From NCBI GenBank assembly GCA_019321725.1, contig CM033111.1:6262001-6326000 (forward strand): a DNA stretch of 64,000 nt, read 5' to 3'. Shown here piece by piece: positions 13,798 through 25,835 of the stretch (positions are counted from its first letter, which is position 1; each line of letters begins with the position of its first letter). The notes below the pieces were generated by a model that worked only from the letters and a program-made list of their open reading frames with translations, did no database searches and was not told the DNA's origin. This stretch comes from Paulownia fortunei (lineage: Eukaryota; Streptophyta; Magnoliopsida; Lamiales; Paulowniaceae). The translations under genes and the position numbers were made by a program.

Positions 13798-15575
13798 CAT
13801 TTTATTTTTTTTGCTAGACTAGAATTTTTCCTAATATTCAAGATAGAAACAATATAACTGAGAGAGAAATATATGGCGGAACATACAGAATGAAGCTGCA
13901 AATATTGATAGTAACAGTTCAGCGTGTCATGAAAAAAGAAAAGAAAAACGACTAACAATAGGTCCTAGTGTTACATTCCATAATGAGATTTACAGGCACA
14001 ATAGGTCTAGTGATTCCATCATGTGATGTAAAAGCCCTCGACGAAATTACTTCTAATGTACCTAATAGTCATTAAAGAAGATATTGAGAAGAAACTTGTG
14101 AAAAGCTATCTATCCACTTCGTTTGAGCAATGCTATTCTTAGTAATTACTTTAAACAATTTTTTTTTGGATTAATTACATCCACCAACAAACAGAAGAAA
14201 AATAGATTGACCATATCTGAAAACTAAAATGCCTTTTCTACCCAAGTGTCTGAAGTCTTACTCCTCATTTCCTGCTCCTCTTAACAAGTGCAAGCCTCGT
14301 GCTAATACCAGAGTCACCAATGTCTCAGAATCTGCTCTAACTTCACCTTTACTTCCTTGCTTCACCCCCACCGTGAACACAACTGCACTGCTGGCATCAA
14401 CTGCAATCGAGAGGACAACCAATTGGAGCACCACCACTTCCCAGTCATAATTTCTCAAATGTTCCATCATTCTCAAATTCTCTGCTGTCTATAATTTTGC
14501 AACCACTCCAAATCTAGTGGGTCTGTTTTAAATGAGAGCTTGCATGCTATGGTGTTAGGGCTCTTGCTTTTGCTTAGACTTCAGTTATGGTTTATGGGAG
14601 GAATGGAATAAGGGCACACCTAAATCTCAAGAGTTATAGTGATGAGGGCTTTTAGAAGGGTTGAAGAATTGTCGTAGTTTTTGCTGAACCATGGCCAACC
14701 GAGCAGCTGGAGCTGATTGATTACAAAGGGCAGTGGATTGTAAGGTTTCACAGCTGAGATGGAGAAATTTAAGTGGTGGTAGCATGGTGGAGGGCGGTGG
14801 TGGTGATGGAATTGGGGGCTTTACAATTTGCTGTTAGTACACTTGACTCCCGGGGAACCTGTAAAATCTATGCAAACTTCAGTGGACTTTGATGTAATTT
14901 CCGACACCATTGGTTAAGTCAATAATATGGACAAACTTCCGGGGAGGTGGATGCAGTTATCCAAATTTTTAATGCCAAAATACAAACTAAATAAAGACAA
15001 TGAAAAACTGAGAACCCTCTAGAATCTAGAGTAAGGGGTAAGAAAAATTGAGGGAATTAGTGAAGTTTCTCTAGTTGATTTTGTTTGCTTGTATTCGTGT
15101 CTGTAATTAATAAATCAGCATTGTTGCTGGATGCACTAATAGCTAACAAAACTTGTGTGAATGAAGTTTCTTTTCCCAAAAGGTTTGTTTTAGAATTAAA
15201 TACATCTTTTACTTTTATGAAATTAGGAAAAAATATAATCATGTGGTAATAGAAGTTTTTGAAGTACTATTAAAGACCTAAATTGTGAGGTGATACAACT
15301 GTCAGTTTGCATATTTTCCCCAACCAACTCAAAAAGAATGAGTTCCTCAGCCGACTTGTTTGGATGAGTGAGTCAATACGTTTCCATCATCCATTCCCAT
15401 CTATTTTCTACAAATTCAGGAATCTGAGTTGAGCCGGAGTCATCTACTTCTTGGACATATGTCCCCATCTTTAAATCACGAAAACAAGTAACTGTTTCTC
15501 CTTTTGCAGCCCACATTTGGAAGCTCGCTTGATGGAAATGCAGCAGCAATTGCTCTTTTAAGCGCAACAAATTAG
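98..15575 (+). CDS. FTSHI5: FTSHI5-like inactive FtsH metalloprotease, 3' ten exons (5' partial)
   Basis: Exons by GT-AG borders and frame: 98-299, 2031-2159, 3142-3324, 4512-4631, 6995-7180, 7254-7328, 8301-8360, 8936-9043, 13180-13260, 15510-15575 (TAG at 15573-15575). All lengths after the first base are multiples of three, giving about 402 residues, roughly the C-terminal third of a protein of about 1,300 residues. The first exon carries the end of the AAA ATPase module: sensor-like ATTRN and the arginine-finger region EALQRPGRMDR. The next exons match the degenerate M41 peptidase region of FTSHI5. Where active FtsH proteases have HEAGH, exon 4512-4631 reads WAAGR (4545-4559), so both zinc-binding His residues and the catalytic Glu are missing, as known for this family. 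In Arabidopsis FTSHI5 is part of the Ycf2/FtsHi import-motor complex of the chloroplast inner envelope and is essential for embryos. Bases 1-97 look like intron; upstream exons are outside the window. Introns are long (4,136 and 2,249 bp for the last two). Family assignment is strong; exon edges are inferred by eye. Confidence 0.93.
1410..1648. mobile_element. MITE-like inverted-repeat element in an FTSHI5 intron
   Basis: The left end (1410-1442) and the reverse complement of the right end (about 1612-1648) share about 30 bases with few mismatches: both begin AAAGGGT and continue through AAAAACTACC. The element is about 240 bp, has no coding capacity and lies in the intron 300-2030. Inner motifs of the type TATAAATACC are also repeated. 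A short TA-rich target duplication is possible but not clear. Confidence 0.65.
10027..10390. repeat. MITE-like inverted repeat whose right end is tandemly duplicated (93-bp unit)
   Basis: In the 4.1-kb FTSHI5 intron. 10205-10297 and 10298-10390 are two tandem copies of a 93-bp unit, both beginning AGTTATTTAAAAT and both containing AGCTCTAAATCC. The reverse complement of this unit resembles 10027-10090 (shared ACTAAGGATTT-like core), and a palindromic GGATTTGAAATCC sits between them. This fits a short non-autonomous DNA element with one end duplicated. Confidence 0.6.
11446..11923. repeat. Tandem duplication, two copies with a 250-bp period
   Basis: Copy 1 (about 11446-11695) and copy 2 (about 11696-11923) both start at ATAATTAAACTCA and share long stretches, including GAGAGGAATAATAATC, GCTCCCAACAAACTTTTACT, TTAATGCACTTCAAGTTAAA and AACAAATAAAATGAGCATTA. 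Differences are point changes and small deletions (for example in GGAAGAAATGGGAG), so the duplication is recent but not brand new. It lies in the FTSHI5 intron 9044-13179. Confidence 0.85.
12981..13004. repeat. Short perfect palindrome in an FTSHI5 intron
   Basis: TTTTACGACA and its exact inverted copy TGTCGTAAAA are separated by a few bases. It may be the core of a small inverted-repeat element or chance in AT-rich DNA. Confidence 0.5.
13712..13795. repeat. (GA)n microsatellite
   Basis: About 84 bases of GA dinucleotides with one interruption (AAGA near 13756-13760), in the last FTSHI5 intron. The short ORF running through it encodes Arg-Glu repeats and is not a gene. Confidence 0.97.
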
Positions 15576-17760
15576 GACTAGAGGGTTAATTACTACCTGC
15601 TTGGATTGTTCAGTTGTCAAGGCGGCAAAAATTAAACACTACCAGCAAATGCATTATGAAGGGTGACTGGTGTGTTTGGTTGAGAAGAGGTTTTCAAAGT
15701 TTCCTTCTCAACAATCAACAAGAGGTATCACTGCAATTGCTGTCCATATTTTGAGTTCTGAATTGAGGAAGGGAAATGGAAGATATCGAATGTAATTTTG
15801 TGAAGTTTAGTTCTACTGTGTACTTGTCTTATTTTCCATCCTATATATGAATGGACTGTATTTCAAGCCCTTGGAAGAGATTAGAATCATCCTGTGCATT
15901 TCTCAAATAGATGTAACTTTCTATTCTATGACATTCAATGAGTTTCTCTGAATTTCTAATTGCTTGGAATGCTGACTGATTTTCCTAGACTGTTGCATTG
16001 TGGTCTTTAGTTTGAATATGTTGAATCTTTCTTTGCTGCTGTGTTCTTTGAATAGTTGCTTATTAATGGGGCTGTGCATGTGAAGCGCAGCCCATCACAC
16101 AATTTGTTCTTTTTCATTGTCAAATAGCCCACATTCGTAGTAAGGGCCTTTTCTGAAGCATTATTACATATCGTTGTGTTTGTAAATTTAATATATACAT
16201 GTATATATATATATATATTTTATTTTTTTTTTGAAATTTCTTAACCACTCGGCACACTATACCCTGTGCTGCGGCATCTAATATAATTTGCTTTTTCCTC
16301 AATTAGAGAATATATGCTTTGAAAATTATTATAATCATATCAACAACTTACTTATGACACCACCTAAGTATTGATAGATAATCGCATTTATTGAGTTTTT
16401 AATTTTAACACCATCATTTTGTGCATCTCTTATTTAATTATTTTATCTAAAAAGTATGGGATTGAGATTAACATTTACCAAAAGAATAAGTTGATCTCTA
16501 AACTCATTTCCCGATCCAATGTTTTTTTGGGTATGACGGGACATAATTGTTCAGCGGCTTCCATTAATATTACATGTTATGTTCTGTTTAGGGCTGCACA
16601 TCCCTATCGCACTTATTTCACGTGAAACCAGAAACGACCTTCACAATTAGGTGTCTGATCATGACAGTTCTGCATTAGAAAAATGAGTTTTTTTTCGAAC
16701 TATTTCCGTGTGTCAAACTCTAGTTGTACAAAGCATCAGACAGAAACAATGAAAACCAAAGAGAAACTGTATTTTAAAAACTTGACTGAATTTTGATTTC
16801 TATTTTCAGTTCCTTTCTACGCGATGATAAGATTAACATCACGTAATTGTACAAATTGTGATGAACTTACAGATATTTTTGCAAATACTGATGAACTTGT
16901 AGCAAGAACTATTATTTCTTAATATTTTTAAGTCTTACAGACTTAAAAATAGGACGAAGATATGGAAAATAATTTTATTTATCGATTAAAAAAGAACTAC
17001 ATAACTAGAAAACTTAATATACCTTTGTCTGGAAGAGGTTTATTGAAGAGAAAAATAATATATTAACAACACCAATCAGTACTTGCCACCAAAACGTGGA
17101 ATTCGACTGCACACAGCCACGTATAATGAACAAGTAAATAACAATTTACTTTCTAAAGATACCTTTGGGGATTAAAGAAGGAGAAAAAGAGAAGGAACAA
17201 ATTCATACAGTCAATGTTTTCAACACATCAGCCCACCAGCACTTAATGATCAATTTTTCAAAGCTAATGCAAGTGGAGTTGTTGCACACTCCAAAATATA
17301 AAAGAGAGTACCAAACAAATGAGACAGAGGAACACCACATCAAAGGAAAAAGGTAAAACAACAGCACTAGACGAGTAGTAGTATTCGTCAAGTAGCCTCA
17401 TAAAACCATTGGACAAATCTCACCCTAGGGTGACAAGAAGGAAATCTTAAAATAAACTAATATTGTTGCATGTAAAAAAAACTTAGAAGATAATCCTTCA
17501 TGTCAGAGCTTCCAAGCCCACTAAACAACCGACTTAAATAGATGCAGCTGAAATTGACATGTTTACTTGCAAGTCCACACATTTGTGTGCCGCGGTCGTG
17601 ATTGATTTGCCAGCAAAGCATAACGAAAATAGTGTTGCAATGGAAGGAGAAATGGCATGTTGCATACCTTTGCTCAAGTGAGATTTGGTGAGAGACGACC
17701 ATAAATACCAAAAGTATAGACAGCCTTTCTTGTCAAAAAAAAAGGCATAAAAGTTAACAG
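15576..17760. other. Convergent intergenic region between FTSHI5 and the TSSC4-like gene
   Basis: Holds the 3' untranslated ends of both flanking genes, which point towards each other. A TA-rich run lies near 16195-16220. No convincing coding sequence, RNA gene or transposon was seen; ORFs here are short and lack family similarity I can recognise. Confidence 0.6.
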
Positions 17761-18105
17761 TCAATTTAAGTTGTCGTCAACATTGACATTGGTCCTTGCC
17801 CGATATCGACGACCCGGTTTCCGGGAGCTGCGTCCTTCATCAACTGCTCGGCATGGTTCGTCTTCTTCCATTGCAGAAATTTCACTTTCTTGGGTGTCCT
17901 CTGCTGTAATACCAACAGACCAGCTCTTGTTCTTAAGATTATCTCGTGTGTTATGATCGCTCTCACTCCTCTTTGCCATTGAGTCATCTTCTGGTTTCCT
18001 CTTCGGTGTAAAAACTATTGATTTTGGAGTCTCCACAGATGTGTCATCCAGCGATGAATCAGTGTTTCTTTTCCTCAAGTAATGGAAAAAGTCCATGTAT
18101 GCTTT
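17761..18105 (-). pseudogene. C-terminal coding segment of the TSSC4-like gene beyond the in-frame stop
   Basis: After TGA 18106-18108 the same frame continues through 114 codons (KAYMDFFHYLRKRN...) to a stop at 17761-17763, with no other interruption. The segment is hydrophilic, contains TPKRKPEDD and ends with a basic GRRYRARTN patch before an acidic VDDNLN end, as expected for the C-terminus of a nuclear protein. An internal ATG (18094-18096) exists but a separate start there is unlikely. No GT or AG pair is placed to splice the TGA out. It is best read as the original C-terminus, now cut off or reached only by readthrough. Confidence 0.65.
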
Positions 18106-21100
18106 TCAATTAGATTGATCATCCATATCCTCAGACGAATTGAATGTATAGCGCGTGTATTTTGAAGGGTTCCTAACATAATCTGGAACACCAGATGAAT
18201 ATAGAGAAAGATCAGATGCCTGTTCTGGGACTGCACTATCATCCTTTGCACAAGGATCTGATGCCAAATCACTGGCTCCTGATGATTGCTGGTCCTCATG
18301 AGTCTGGGTACTGCTTTTAGGGTCAAACATGAATCTGACACGTTTCTGTGACCTGGAGTCCATCAGATTTTCTCTCTTTTTCAGGATCGGCTTAGGATTA
18401 TCACCATCTAATTCTCCTTTTTTAAGATCTTCAGTCTCCACATTCATGGCTGCGGAATTTTCAGAAAGTTGTAAAGTATCAAAATCCCCAGCAGCCTCCG
18501 CATCTTCTTTCAGCCTAATTTTAGCAGCTGTGTGATTTGCACGAGGGTCTCTGGCAACAGCCTGGAATGTGTTGGGAAGCTCACTATATTCATTAAGTTC
18601 CTGAATTCCATAATCAGCAAATTTCACATCCCTCATATATAAGCGGTCACCGGTCTGTTCCGTGCCAACTGCCACTTTGTCATATTCGTCTTCCTCTTCC
18701 TGCATAAACCAGAGAAAGATTAGAAGTGAAACTCCATATTAAACAGCTACAAGAGGGAAAAAGAAAGATCAAGGAGAAAAAACAATTTTTTACTCTAACC
18801 AAGAGAAAAACCAGCAAAATCTTCTAAACATTCGGTGGTGTAAGATGATGACATATGCATTGGACATCATGAGCAAATGATGTCCGCCTAATGCATCAAA
18901 ATAGGCAGTGCAATTTACATGTGCAGACCCAAGATTTGATTGAGTGCTGCTGTAGATCAGGAAATTTATATTGGACTTGAGTGTGGGCCTGTATGCACAA
19001 TGCTCAAGTGCTGATCACGCGTTTCCTAAATTTTAGGAAATGTAGAAAGAACAAAAAGTGCCATACACGTGTACCTGGACACCAAGTCCAACTACATACT
19101 CTCTAGCATATTACATGTCTGGCAAGAACAATTAAGGTAATACACAGAAGCATCAATTCTTTTCATTATCTTTAATGGGAAGGCTAAAATCAAATTAAAT
19201 GAAACAATCACATGAAATTAACGCCAGTAATTGTAAACATAAAACAAAAAAATAGCTATATTACGGTTCAGTGCTACCAGTATCGATTGACTAAACAATA
19301 TGTGACTACTAAACTTTATTACATAGCTATTGCGAGACAATACTAAAGTAAAATAATATTACCTGTCCCATTAAGCATCGTGATGGGAAGCCTAATCTCT
19401 ATCTACGATTTTATGTCCAACAATTTAAAAAATTAAGTATTGCAGTGAGAAGACAAATCCCTCGTGCCATTTGTGTTCAACAATTCAAAAAACCAAAAAC
19501 ACGTGTAATTAGAAGAGAAACTCCTACTTCTCTTTCTTGAGCAGCTATTGCGAAGCAACCTCATTTCTTTGAGAACCTCCACTTTGCAAAACAATGGATG
19601 GTGAAGACACGACTATGACAACTCATGAAAACACAAGCTTTCTATTAAAAATTAGCTTCAAATAAGGATCCACTCCCCAAAAAGGTGATGGGATATGCAA
19701 AATTTGAGGCAAGCTTCTATTAAGACTGCATATTAACAGAGTTCAACTAGCCATGATTGTATCTGACACAAATTTAATACCTATTAGGTGTTGCACCGTG
19801 CTGACATAGGCATGGCATACCAAACTACCAAGCCCAAGGGGCATAGTTTTAAAACACTTTTACCATGCTAATAAAATATATGTGGCCTTAATCTACTGTT
19901 AAATGCCAAAAAGAGGGAAAAACACAACCAAATGTTACCTAATCACAAAAAAAGGTAAATGTAAAGCATGTGCATTTACACCATAAATATACACTCGATA
20001 AAATCCAAACATGATGTAGGACAACTGCAAGGGTTAGCATCAAACGAAATTAATAATGCCCGCGCTTCTTTCCCCAAGTAACATAACATACTAAATAACT
20101 AAAAAAACCAAGACAAATAACCTCATACTATATTTGCAACTTTTATAACAAACTCAACCTAATTTACAATCTAATATACCATAACTTGCTTGTAAAACCG
20201 ATATCTACATAAGCATATTCCTGGTCGCTCACTGCATTAGGCTGCACAGTTCCAGGTTTAATCAAAACACCTCCAGAAATTATTTAAACTCTAACCTTCA
20301 CATATCCACACCAAATCAACTTTGTTGTCCTGCTTACTAGATTCTTGGTTTGCTAATCTGTCTGAAGAGTGAGATGAGATAGCACCGCTGCCCCACCCAT
20401 TAGGTTGACAACTTCTGGGTATCATTTATTAGAAAAATTTCAAGTGCAAGCTTATGATTCAAAGAAAATCATGGTCCTCGCAGTCCTTCTTATGCTTTCT
20501 ACATATTTATCGTGCTTAAGCAGCAACTAATTCTAAAATTGAAATAAATATGCTGGCAAGGGGTTCATGTTGTAGGAAAAAAAAGGCAGGTGGTTTGAAA
20601 CAGTTACTACAGCTGTAGCATTAATAAGTCACCAAGTTAATCGGCACATTGGGCATATTGATGAAAGGGAATGCATAAGAATGTGATTATGCCACAATAT
20701 ACAAGTGGGTTACCGGTGGTAGCAATGGTAGCAAAGAAACGCGAAGGCAGTGCGCAAAGCGGCAGACGGGCAGAAAATAAAGGAAGGAAAAGAAATGTAT
20801 AATTGCCACTCGTAGAACAAAGAATGTTATAGCTACAGTCTGAAATCAGTAAGGAATCGCCGACTGCAATATACGCAAGCCATTCAAATACTTATCGCTC
20901 ACTATCAATTCGATATTATTAAAGGGATGCTGCCCTCTAATCGCTGCTTGCTTTTTATCAATTAATTTTGCTGGTTAATCTTCTATTTCTAGAATTGCAA
21001 AAACTTTCAATCTCCACAAGAATTAAAAACACTAGAATAGTAACAAATACCAACATTAACATCCCCTTACATTCTCAGGGTTCACATATGGATAGTATTG

Positions 21101-21516
21101 GGGCAAACAAGATAAACAAATTCACAGCAGTTAAAATCAAATACCTCATAGTCAAGGGTGCAATCGCGGCCAATATTGGATTGAACATCCAAATATTCAT
21201 CAACACTAGTTTCAGCACTAATACTATTGTTCCTACGTCGTTTCTTCTTCTCACCATCAATTTCCTCGTCCTCCTCTTCTTCTTCATCGCTCAAGTTTTG
21301 AAGATCCGACTCCAGCTGATTTCGCCCAACGGACGGCCCAGATTCGACGCCCTCTTCTCCTTCCTCAGCTTCTTCCTTGTTGCGATTCCACTCTCGCCTT
21401 TCGATTTCTTCGTCCGTGAGGCACCACAAGGAAGGGCTCACGCCCTCGGACGACGCCGTATTTCCGCCCAGAGTCCCGAACACCTTGTCTACGCGAACCC
21501 TGAAACTGTCTTCCAT
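18106..21516 (-). CDS. TSSC4: TSSC4-like U5 snRNP assembly factor, two exons, truncated by an in-frame TGA
   Basis: Exon 1 is 21516-21145 (124 codons, ATG at 21514-21516; donor GT directly after 21145); exon 2 runs from 18699 (acceptor TATGCAG) to TGA at 18106-18108, giving 321 residues. The N-terminus has FRVRVDKVFGTL, the small conserved core seen in plant members, then a long acidic stretch (residues ~40-100) with a basic KKKRRR cluster. Exon 2 ends with VPDYVRNPSKYTRYTF (residues 295-310), resembling the C-terminal signature of animal TSSC4 (PDYV..P..(W/Y)T.Y). Animal TSSC4 is a largely disordered chaperone that binds the U5 snRNP and the tri-snRNP protein PRPF8; the same nuclear role is inferred here. 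The frame stays open for 114 more codons after the TGA (17761-18105), so the stop is probably a mutation or sequence error. The intron is 2,445 bp. The family call is from remembered motifs, not a search. Confidence 0.75.
18851..18898. repeat. Imperfect hairpin in the TSSC4-like intron
   Basis: TGCATTGGACATCAT is followed after a few bases by ATGATGTCC...AATGCA, giving a 9-bp perfect core stem with a second outer stem. It lies about 150-200 bases inside the intron from its 3' end on the minus strand. The role is unknown. Confidence 0.45.
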
Positions 21517-24500
21517 GGATTTCCTTTCTTTCTCTACACTTCGCCTTCGACGTTAAAAGTGCGTGTATGTGTATATATACATATATAGTTGCGGAGGGCG
21601 GTGCTGGGTTGGATGAAGTAAGTAAAGTACATAAATACCCTTCAAAGATAGTATGTATAATTGTTCTTCAAGTAAATAAGAATGATGTCCTTCCTACTTT
21701 GCTCCTCTAATTTTTCAAAATTGAAAGGGACCCCTCATCACATAACAATCAAATTTTTGGAAATATTTTTTTCGTAAGCACTCATCCGTTGAGCCAGATT
21801 TATCCATAGTCGTTGGATTATATGCAGCCCACTGCAATTTATATGAATTTCAAATATATATTCCAATATGATTCAATAATTTTAATGAGTCTAATTTAAC
21901 AAGTTCAATATTTTCCCAAAAAAATAATCCTATAGAATTGAACATGAAAAAGCAGTCTACCTTTTGCATTTGAAATTCATATTGTTTTAGTTATTCCTAA
22001 TGATGTCTGGATAATATTTTGTGATACAAGTTTGTATTTTAAAATTTTTAAGAAATGATAAATTTTAGGTTTCATTAAAGGTTAACTAGAATTTTACGAA
22101 AATAGGGAAAAATGAAAATACTATGAAAGAAGATTGTAATAATTGGGTCGATTCTCATGACCTTATTTATTACAATATTTGACTAACACAAGTAGTAGTG
22201 ATGGTGGTGGTAGTGAGTTATTCGATATATAAATATATATATATATATATATTATAAATATTATATCTGATATAAATTGATCATCTAAATATTTTATTAT
22301 TTATAAAATAAAATATTTATTTTTCATTCATACACCATGTAAAACATGAATATTATATAAATATGTGTATTATGGACAAACATGCAATAGTGAGAAAGGG
22401 TTGGGGTGCGCGGGGAGGGGGACGTGCGGTTGAGGTGGGGAGGCGTTGGCAGGGTTGGAAGGCAATTTATTTTTCCAAGCATAGATAGTTTTAATTGTTT
22501 GAGTGTAATTCATATAAGTGACTATGGATATAGCTACTTGCTTGTAATATTTTATTTTTTTAATTTGATGACACCAATAATAGTTAAACGCATGAATACA
22601 AATGTGTGCAACTCACCTAGGGGCAATCAATGTCATTTGCACTTGTTTTAAAATCAATATGTTGTAATTAAAAATTTTCTTTTTTTGACAGAATGGTACG
22701 TGCTCTTTTAGTATTTCACATGAGGCTAATATGCAATTCAATTCAATTTTTTTTCAATATATGGCAAGGAATTTTTATTGCCAAAGCATTTTTTTCGTCA
22801 CATGGATAATGCAATATCACATTTTTCATACTTATTTTATTTTGTAAAATATTATACTCTCTTTCTATCTAATTTATTCTTTCCATTTTTTTTTTTCTTT
22901 GGGACGTCTCAAAAGAATGTTTCACTTTTTAAAATCAAAATATTTTTTTTTCAAATAAGGTAATGATAACAAACCACTAACTCCTAAGAAAAATAGTATA
23001 AAAATATATCAAACTTCCATTTTTTCAACTTTTATTTGAAATTATCACGCCTACCATTATCACATGTCGTCGCCTCACTTCAATACACAAGTGTCTTAAA
23101 TTTGTTTTCTCCTTTAGATTTTTAGGGTTTGAACTGACTGCAAGCTTTTGGACAAGTTTAGTTTTTGAGTTGGGGGTTTGTACTAGTGAACAACTTGCCA
23201 TTGAATTTTCATTAGTTTCATGATTGGGCTTATTAGGTCTCTTCACATCCACTCCATATTTGTGGGGTATATGATGCTCTTGACCATAGAGAAGCACCTG
23301 TTTTTTATCTAATACAAATTGGGCTTTGCTTAATGTAAACAAATATCAAAATCATATATTTTTATTCTTAAATTCTTTTTAGAAGCACATAATCTTTTAT
23401 TGTATTGTATTAATTATCTACCATATATAAATTTTTATCTATAAAATCTACTTGTAATAATAATTAATTCAATGCAGCAAAAACTGTAAAAAAACGTTAG
23501 TAGAAGATGTTGTCCGTTTTGCCTTTACCCCTAAATCCCTTAAACTTCACCCATCCCAAACTAGCCCTCTAACTTGTTTAATGTAAAAGCCTGGCTAGGC
23601 AATAGTTTCAAGGCCCTTTTTCCCTTCATTCATTTTTTATTTTATTTTATTTATTTTTTATAAGGACCTGCAGTCGCTATCTTTTAGATACACATTGAAT
23701 AAACTTTTGAAGTGATACAATAACCTATAAACCACATCATTTAGGTAAATCGTACTATACAAGTCCGATGTGATAGATTAAACCAAAAAAATATTAAGAG
23801 GAAATTCGAAATTGAAACATGACGCCTCACACAACCCTCCTCTACTAACTTGACCACTCTTTGAGAGGATTCCTTCATTCTCTTTTCATCGGTGAAAAGG
23901 TGTAGAAGGTGAAACCGACCCCCTCTCCCAAGTCTAAAAGTTTAAACCAACAAACAAGAAAAGTAAATCAGCAAAAAAATTCCTGACCAAGATACATAAC
24001 TACTTGTACAGTTGTACAATATTTAATGTACATGTATGCCAACATGAGTATAAGACAATTCCCAATCCATTTATGTCAAATAGCTAGAAAAATAATAATG
24101 TGTCCAACCATAGAGCCACCAAAGGAACCCTTCATGCCTGCAACCTCCTTGCACCTCTTTCTATGGCTGATGATAGCCGAAAGGGAAGCAAGAAATACAG
24201 ACTCAGCTGGTTCTCTTTGAAGGGTTGTTTTGGATCCTTCCAAGAACAACAGGAGTTGCATATGGAGAAAAATAATGGTGGAAAATTAGCCGATTACGGA
24301 AGGAGAAGACCGAGCCGGGCTAGAACTGTCCCGATCAGCCATCCGACAGTGTACGACGTTGTCGTCGGATGTAGTCGAGGCAGTGGGACAGTTTTTAGTA
24401 TCGACAATGAAATCTTGGAATTAGAAACACATGCCTTTCATTTACAGTCAGAAAATATTTTTCATGAATTTTTCCTTTCTTATGGACTCAATCTATCAAG

Positions 24501-25715
24501 AGTGGAAAATTTATTTATCTATTTAATGTGTTAATAGTATATCTCCGACTCACAATTGCATTTAAAAAGAATTAGAATTTCTTGTATATTAAGGAAGAAC
24601 AAGGATTTTTTAATTTTATATTTATGTAGATCAATACGTGCAACGTATGTAGAATCCTATACATTTCTTATTAATAATAAATCACTCATCAAATTTTAAT
24701 TTCTTATTATTTTATTTTTCTTTTCCACTTGTGACATGATGTTGGAGAAAAGTAAAAAAATTATGGGAGTCATGGGTCTAATAAGACAATTTGACGAAAA
24801 AGGTACAACCCAATAAACTTGGAGCAACCCAAAAAAGCTGTTGCACTCGGTATCTTTGCCACCAATACCACGGCCAAGGAGAGGGAAACCGACGGCTGGT
24901 GGCTGTTGAACATACGATGATAATAGTCAGACACCAACATGACATAAATACGAATTCACATAAAAAAAAAAAAAATGTATATCGAAATCATAGGTTGAGG
25001 ACCCGCTTCAATTAATTGCGACCTAATCACTAAGATTGGAAGAGATAAGGAAAGATTAAATCAATATATGAAATCGAACAAACTTACTTTGTTTATTTTG
25101 ATAATTGTCGACTAAATTTTGGGTTTTTTTCCAAAATAACAAGGGAATATTGTATATTATTTATTTATTTATTTACTTATTTTTTATTGTGTGCGTGTCA
25201 AGTGGGCATATGGGGATATTTCATGAAAACTTATTCAACATGGAAGCAACTATCTTATTTTCAGTCTCTCCACTCGCAATTGAATGAGGTATGATTGGAT
25301 AATTATTTGACATGATTATATGCTAAATAAAGCGAATCATGAGATATGTAGTGTATTTGTGTGTGAGAAAAATATATAAAAAGATTACTGCAGGCAGTGT
25401 CCAATTATAACATTTTAAATATATAAACTCGATTTTTGATATTTTTTGGATATATAAAGTCAATTCTTGATTCGATTTTGATCCGATTCGATCATATTTT
25501 TGTATGTTTCTATCCAGTCCCAATTACAAAAACTAAAGTCAAATTAAAGTTTAAATTTAATTCAAATTGTAATAATTATTAAATTGAACTGATTCATGAT
25601 GCCTTCCATTTACTCACACTTCAAATCCCATTTTTATTGAATGTAAACCTTCACTAACAAATAGTAGTAATAATTACTTACATCACAAATCAACTATGCA
25701 ATCAAATAATCGTTC
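21517..25715. other. AT-rich intergenic region
   Basis: It covers the promoter and 5' UTR of the TSSC4-like gene (about 21517-21600, with TATATATACATATATA near 21570) and the region downstream of the P450 gene. It contains TA microsatellite sequence at about 22226-22250, A/T runs and an (ATTT)n run near 25160-25190. Only one ORF (24163-24534) has slightly coding-like composition. Confidence 0.5.
24163..24534 (+). CDS. Doubtful small ORF, unrecognised
   Basis: From ATG 24163-24165 (MADDSRKGSKKYRLSWFSLK...) to a stop at 24532-24534 is 123 codons. The stretch 24163-24410 is richer in GC than its surroundings, basic, and includes RRRPSRARTV, all of which is somewhat gene-like. After about residue 85 the translation becomes hydrophobic and looks like random AT-rich sequence, so a splice donor may end the real exon earlier. 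I do not recognise the family. It may be a small plant-specific gene, a gene fragment or chance. Confidence 0.25.
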   Translation: MADDSRKGSKKYRLSWFSLKGCFGSFQEQQELHMEKNNGGKLADYGRRRPSRARTVPISHPTVYDVVVGCSRGSGTVFSIDNEILELETHAFHLQSENIFHEFFLSYGLNLSRVENLFIYLMC

Positions 25716-25721
25716 TTTATT
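25716..25721 (-). terminator. Possible polyadenylation signal of the CYP86B1-like gene
   Basis: TTTATT on the plus strand reads AATAAA on the gene strand, about 115 bases past the stop codon. This is a fitting distance, but such hexamers are frequent in AT-rich plant DNA. Confidence 0.4.
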
Positions 25722-25835
25722 TTAAAAAGTCCTTCCCAAGTACACCTAATGTCCACCCTCTTGTTCCATTTTCATGCATAGAGTCACACAATCCAAACGA
25801 CATACGTAGTACAAAGAAGCATTTCATGTAATTAA

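Noticed and set aside
13628..13822. Arg-Glu repeat ORF
   Set aside because: Product of the GA microsatellite.
20968..21588. 206-codon plus-strand ORF
   Set aside because: Antisense to exon 1 of the TSSC4-like gene; hydrophobic text from reversed acidic codons.
23025..23342. 105-codon minus-strand ORF (contains KAQFVLDKKQVLLYGQEHH)
   Set aside because: Looks mildly protein-like but has no recognised family, no flanking exons and lies in AT-rich DNA; kept out of the gene list.
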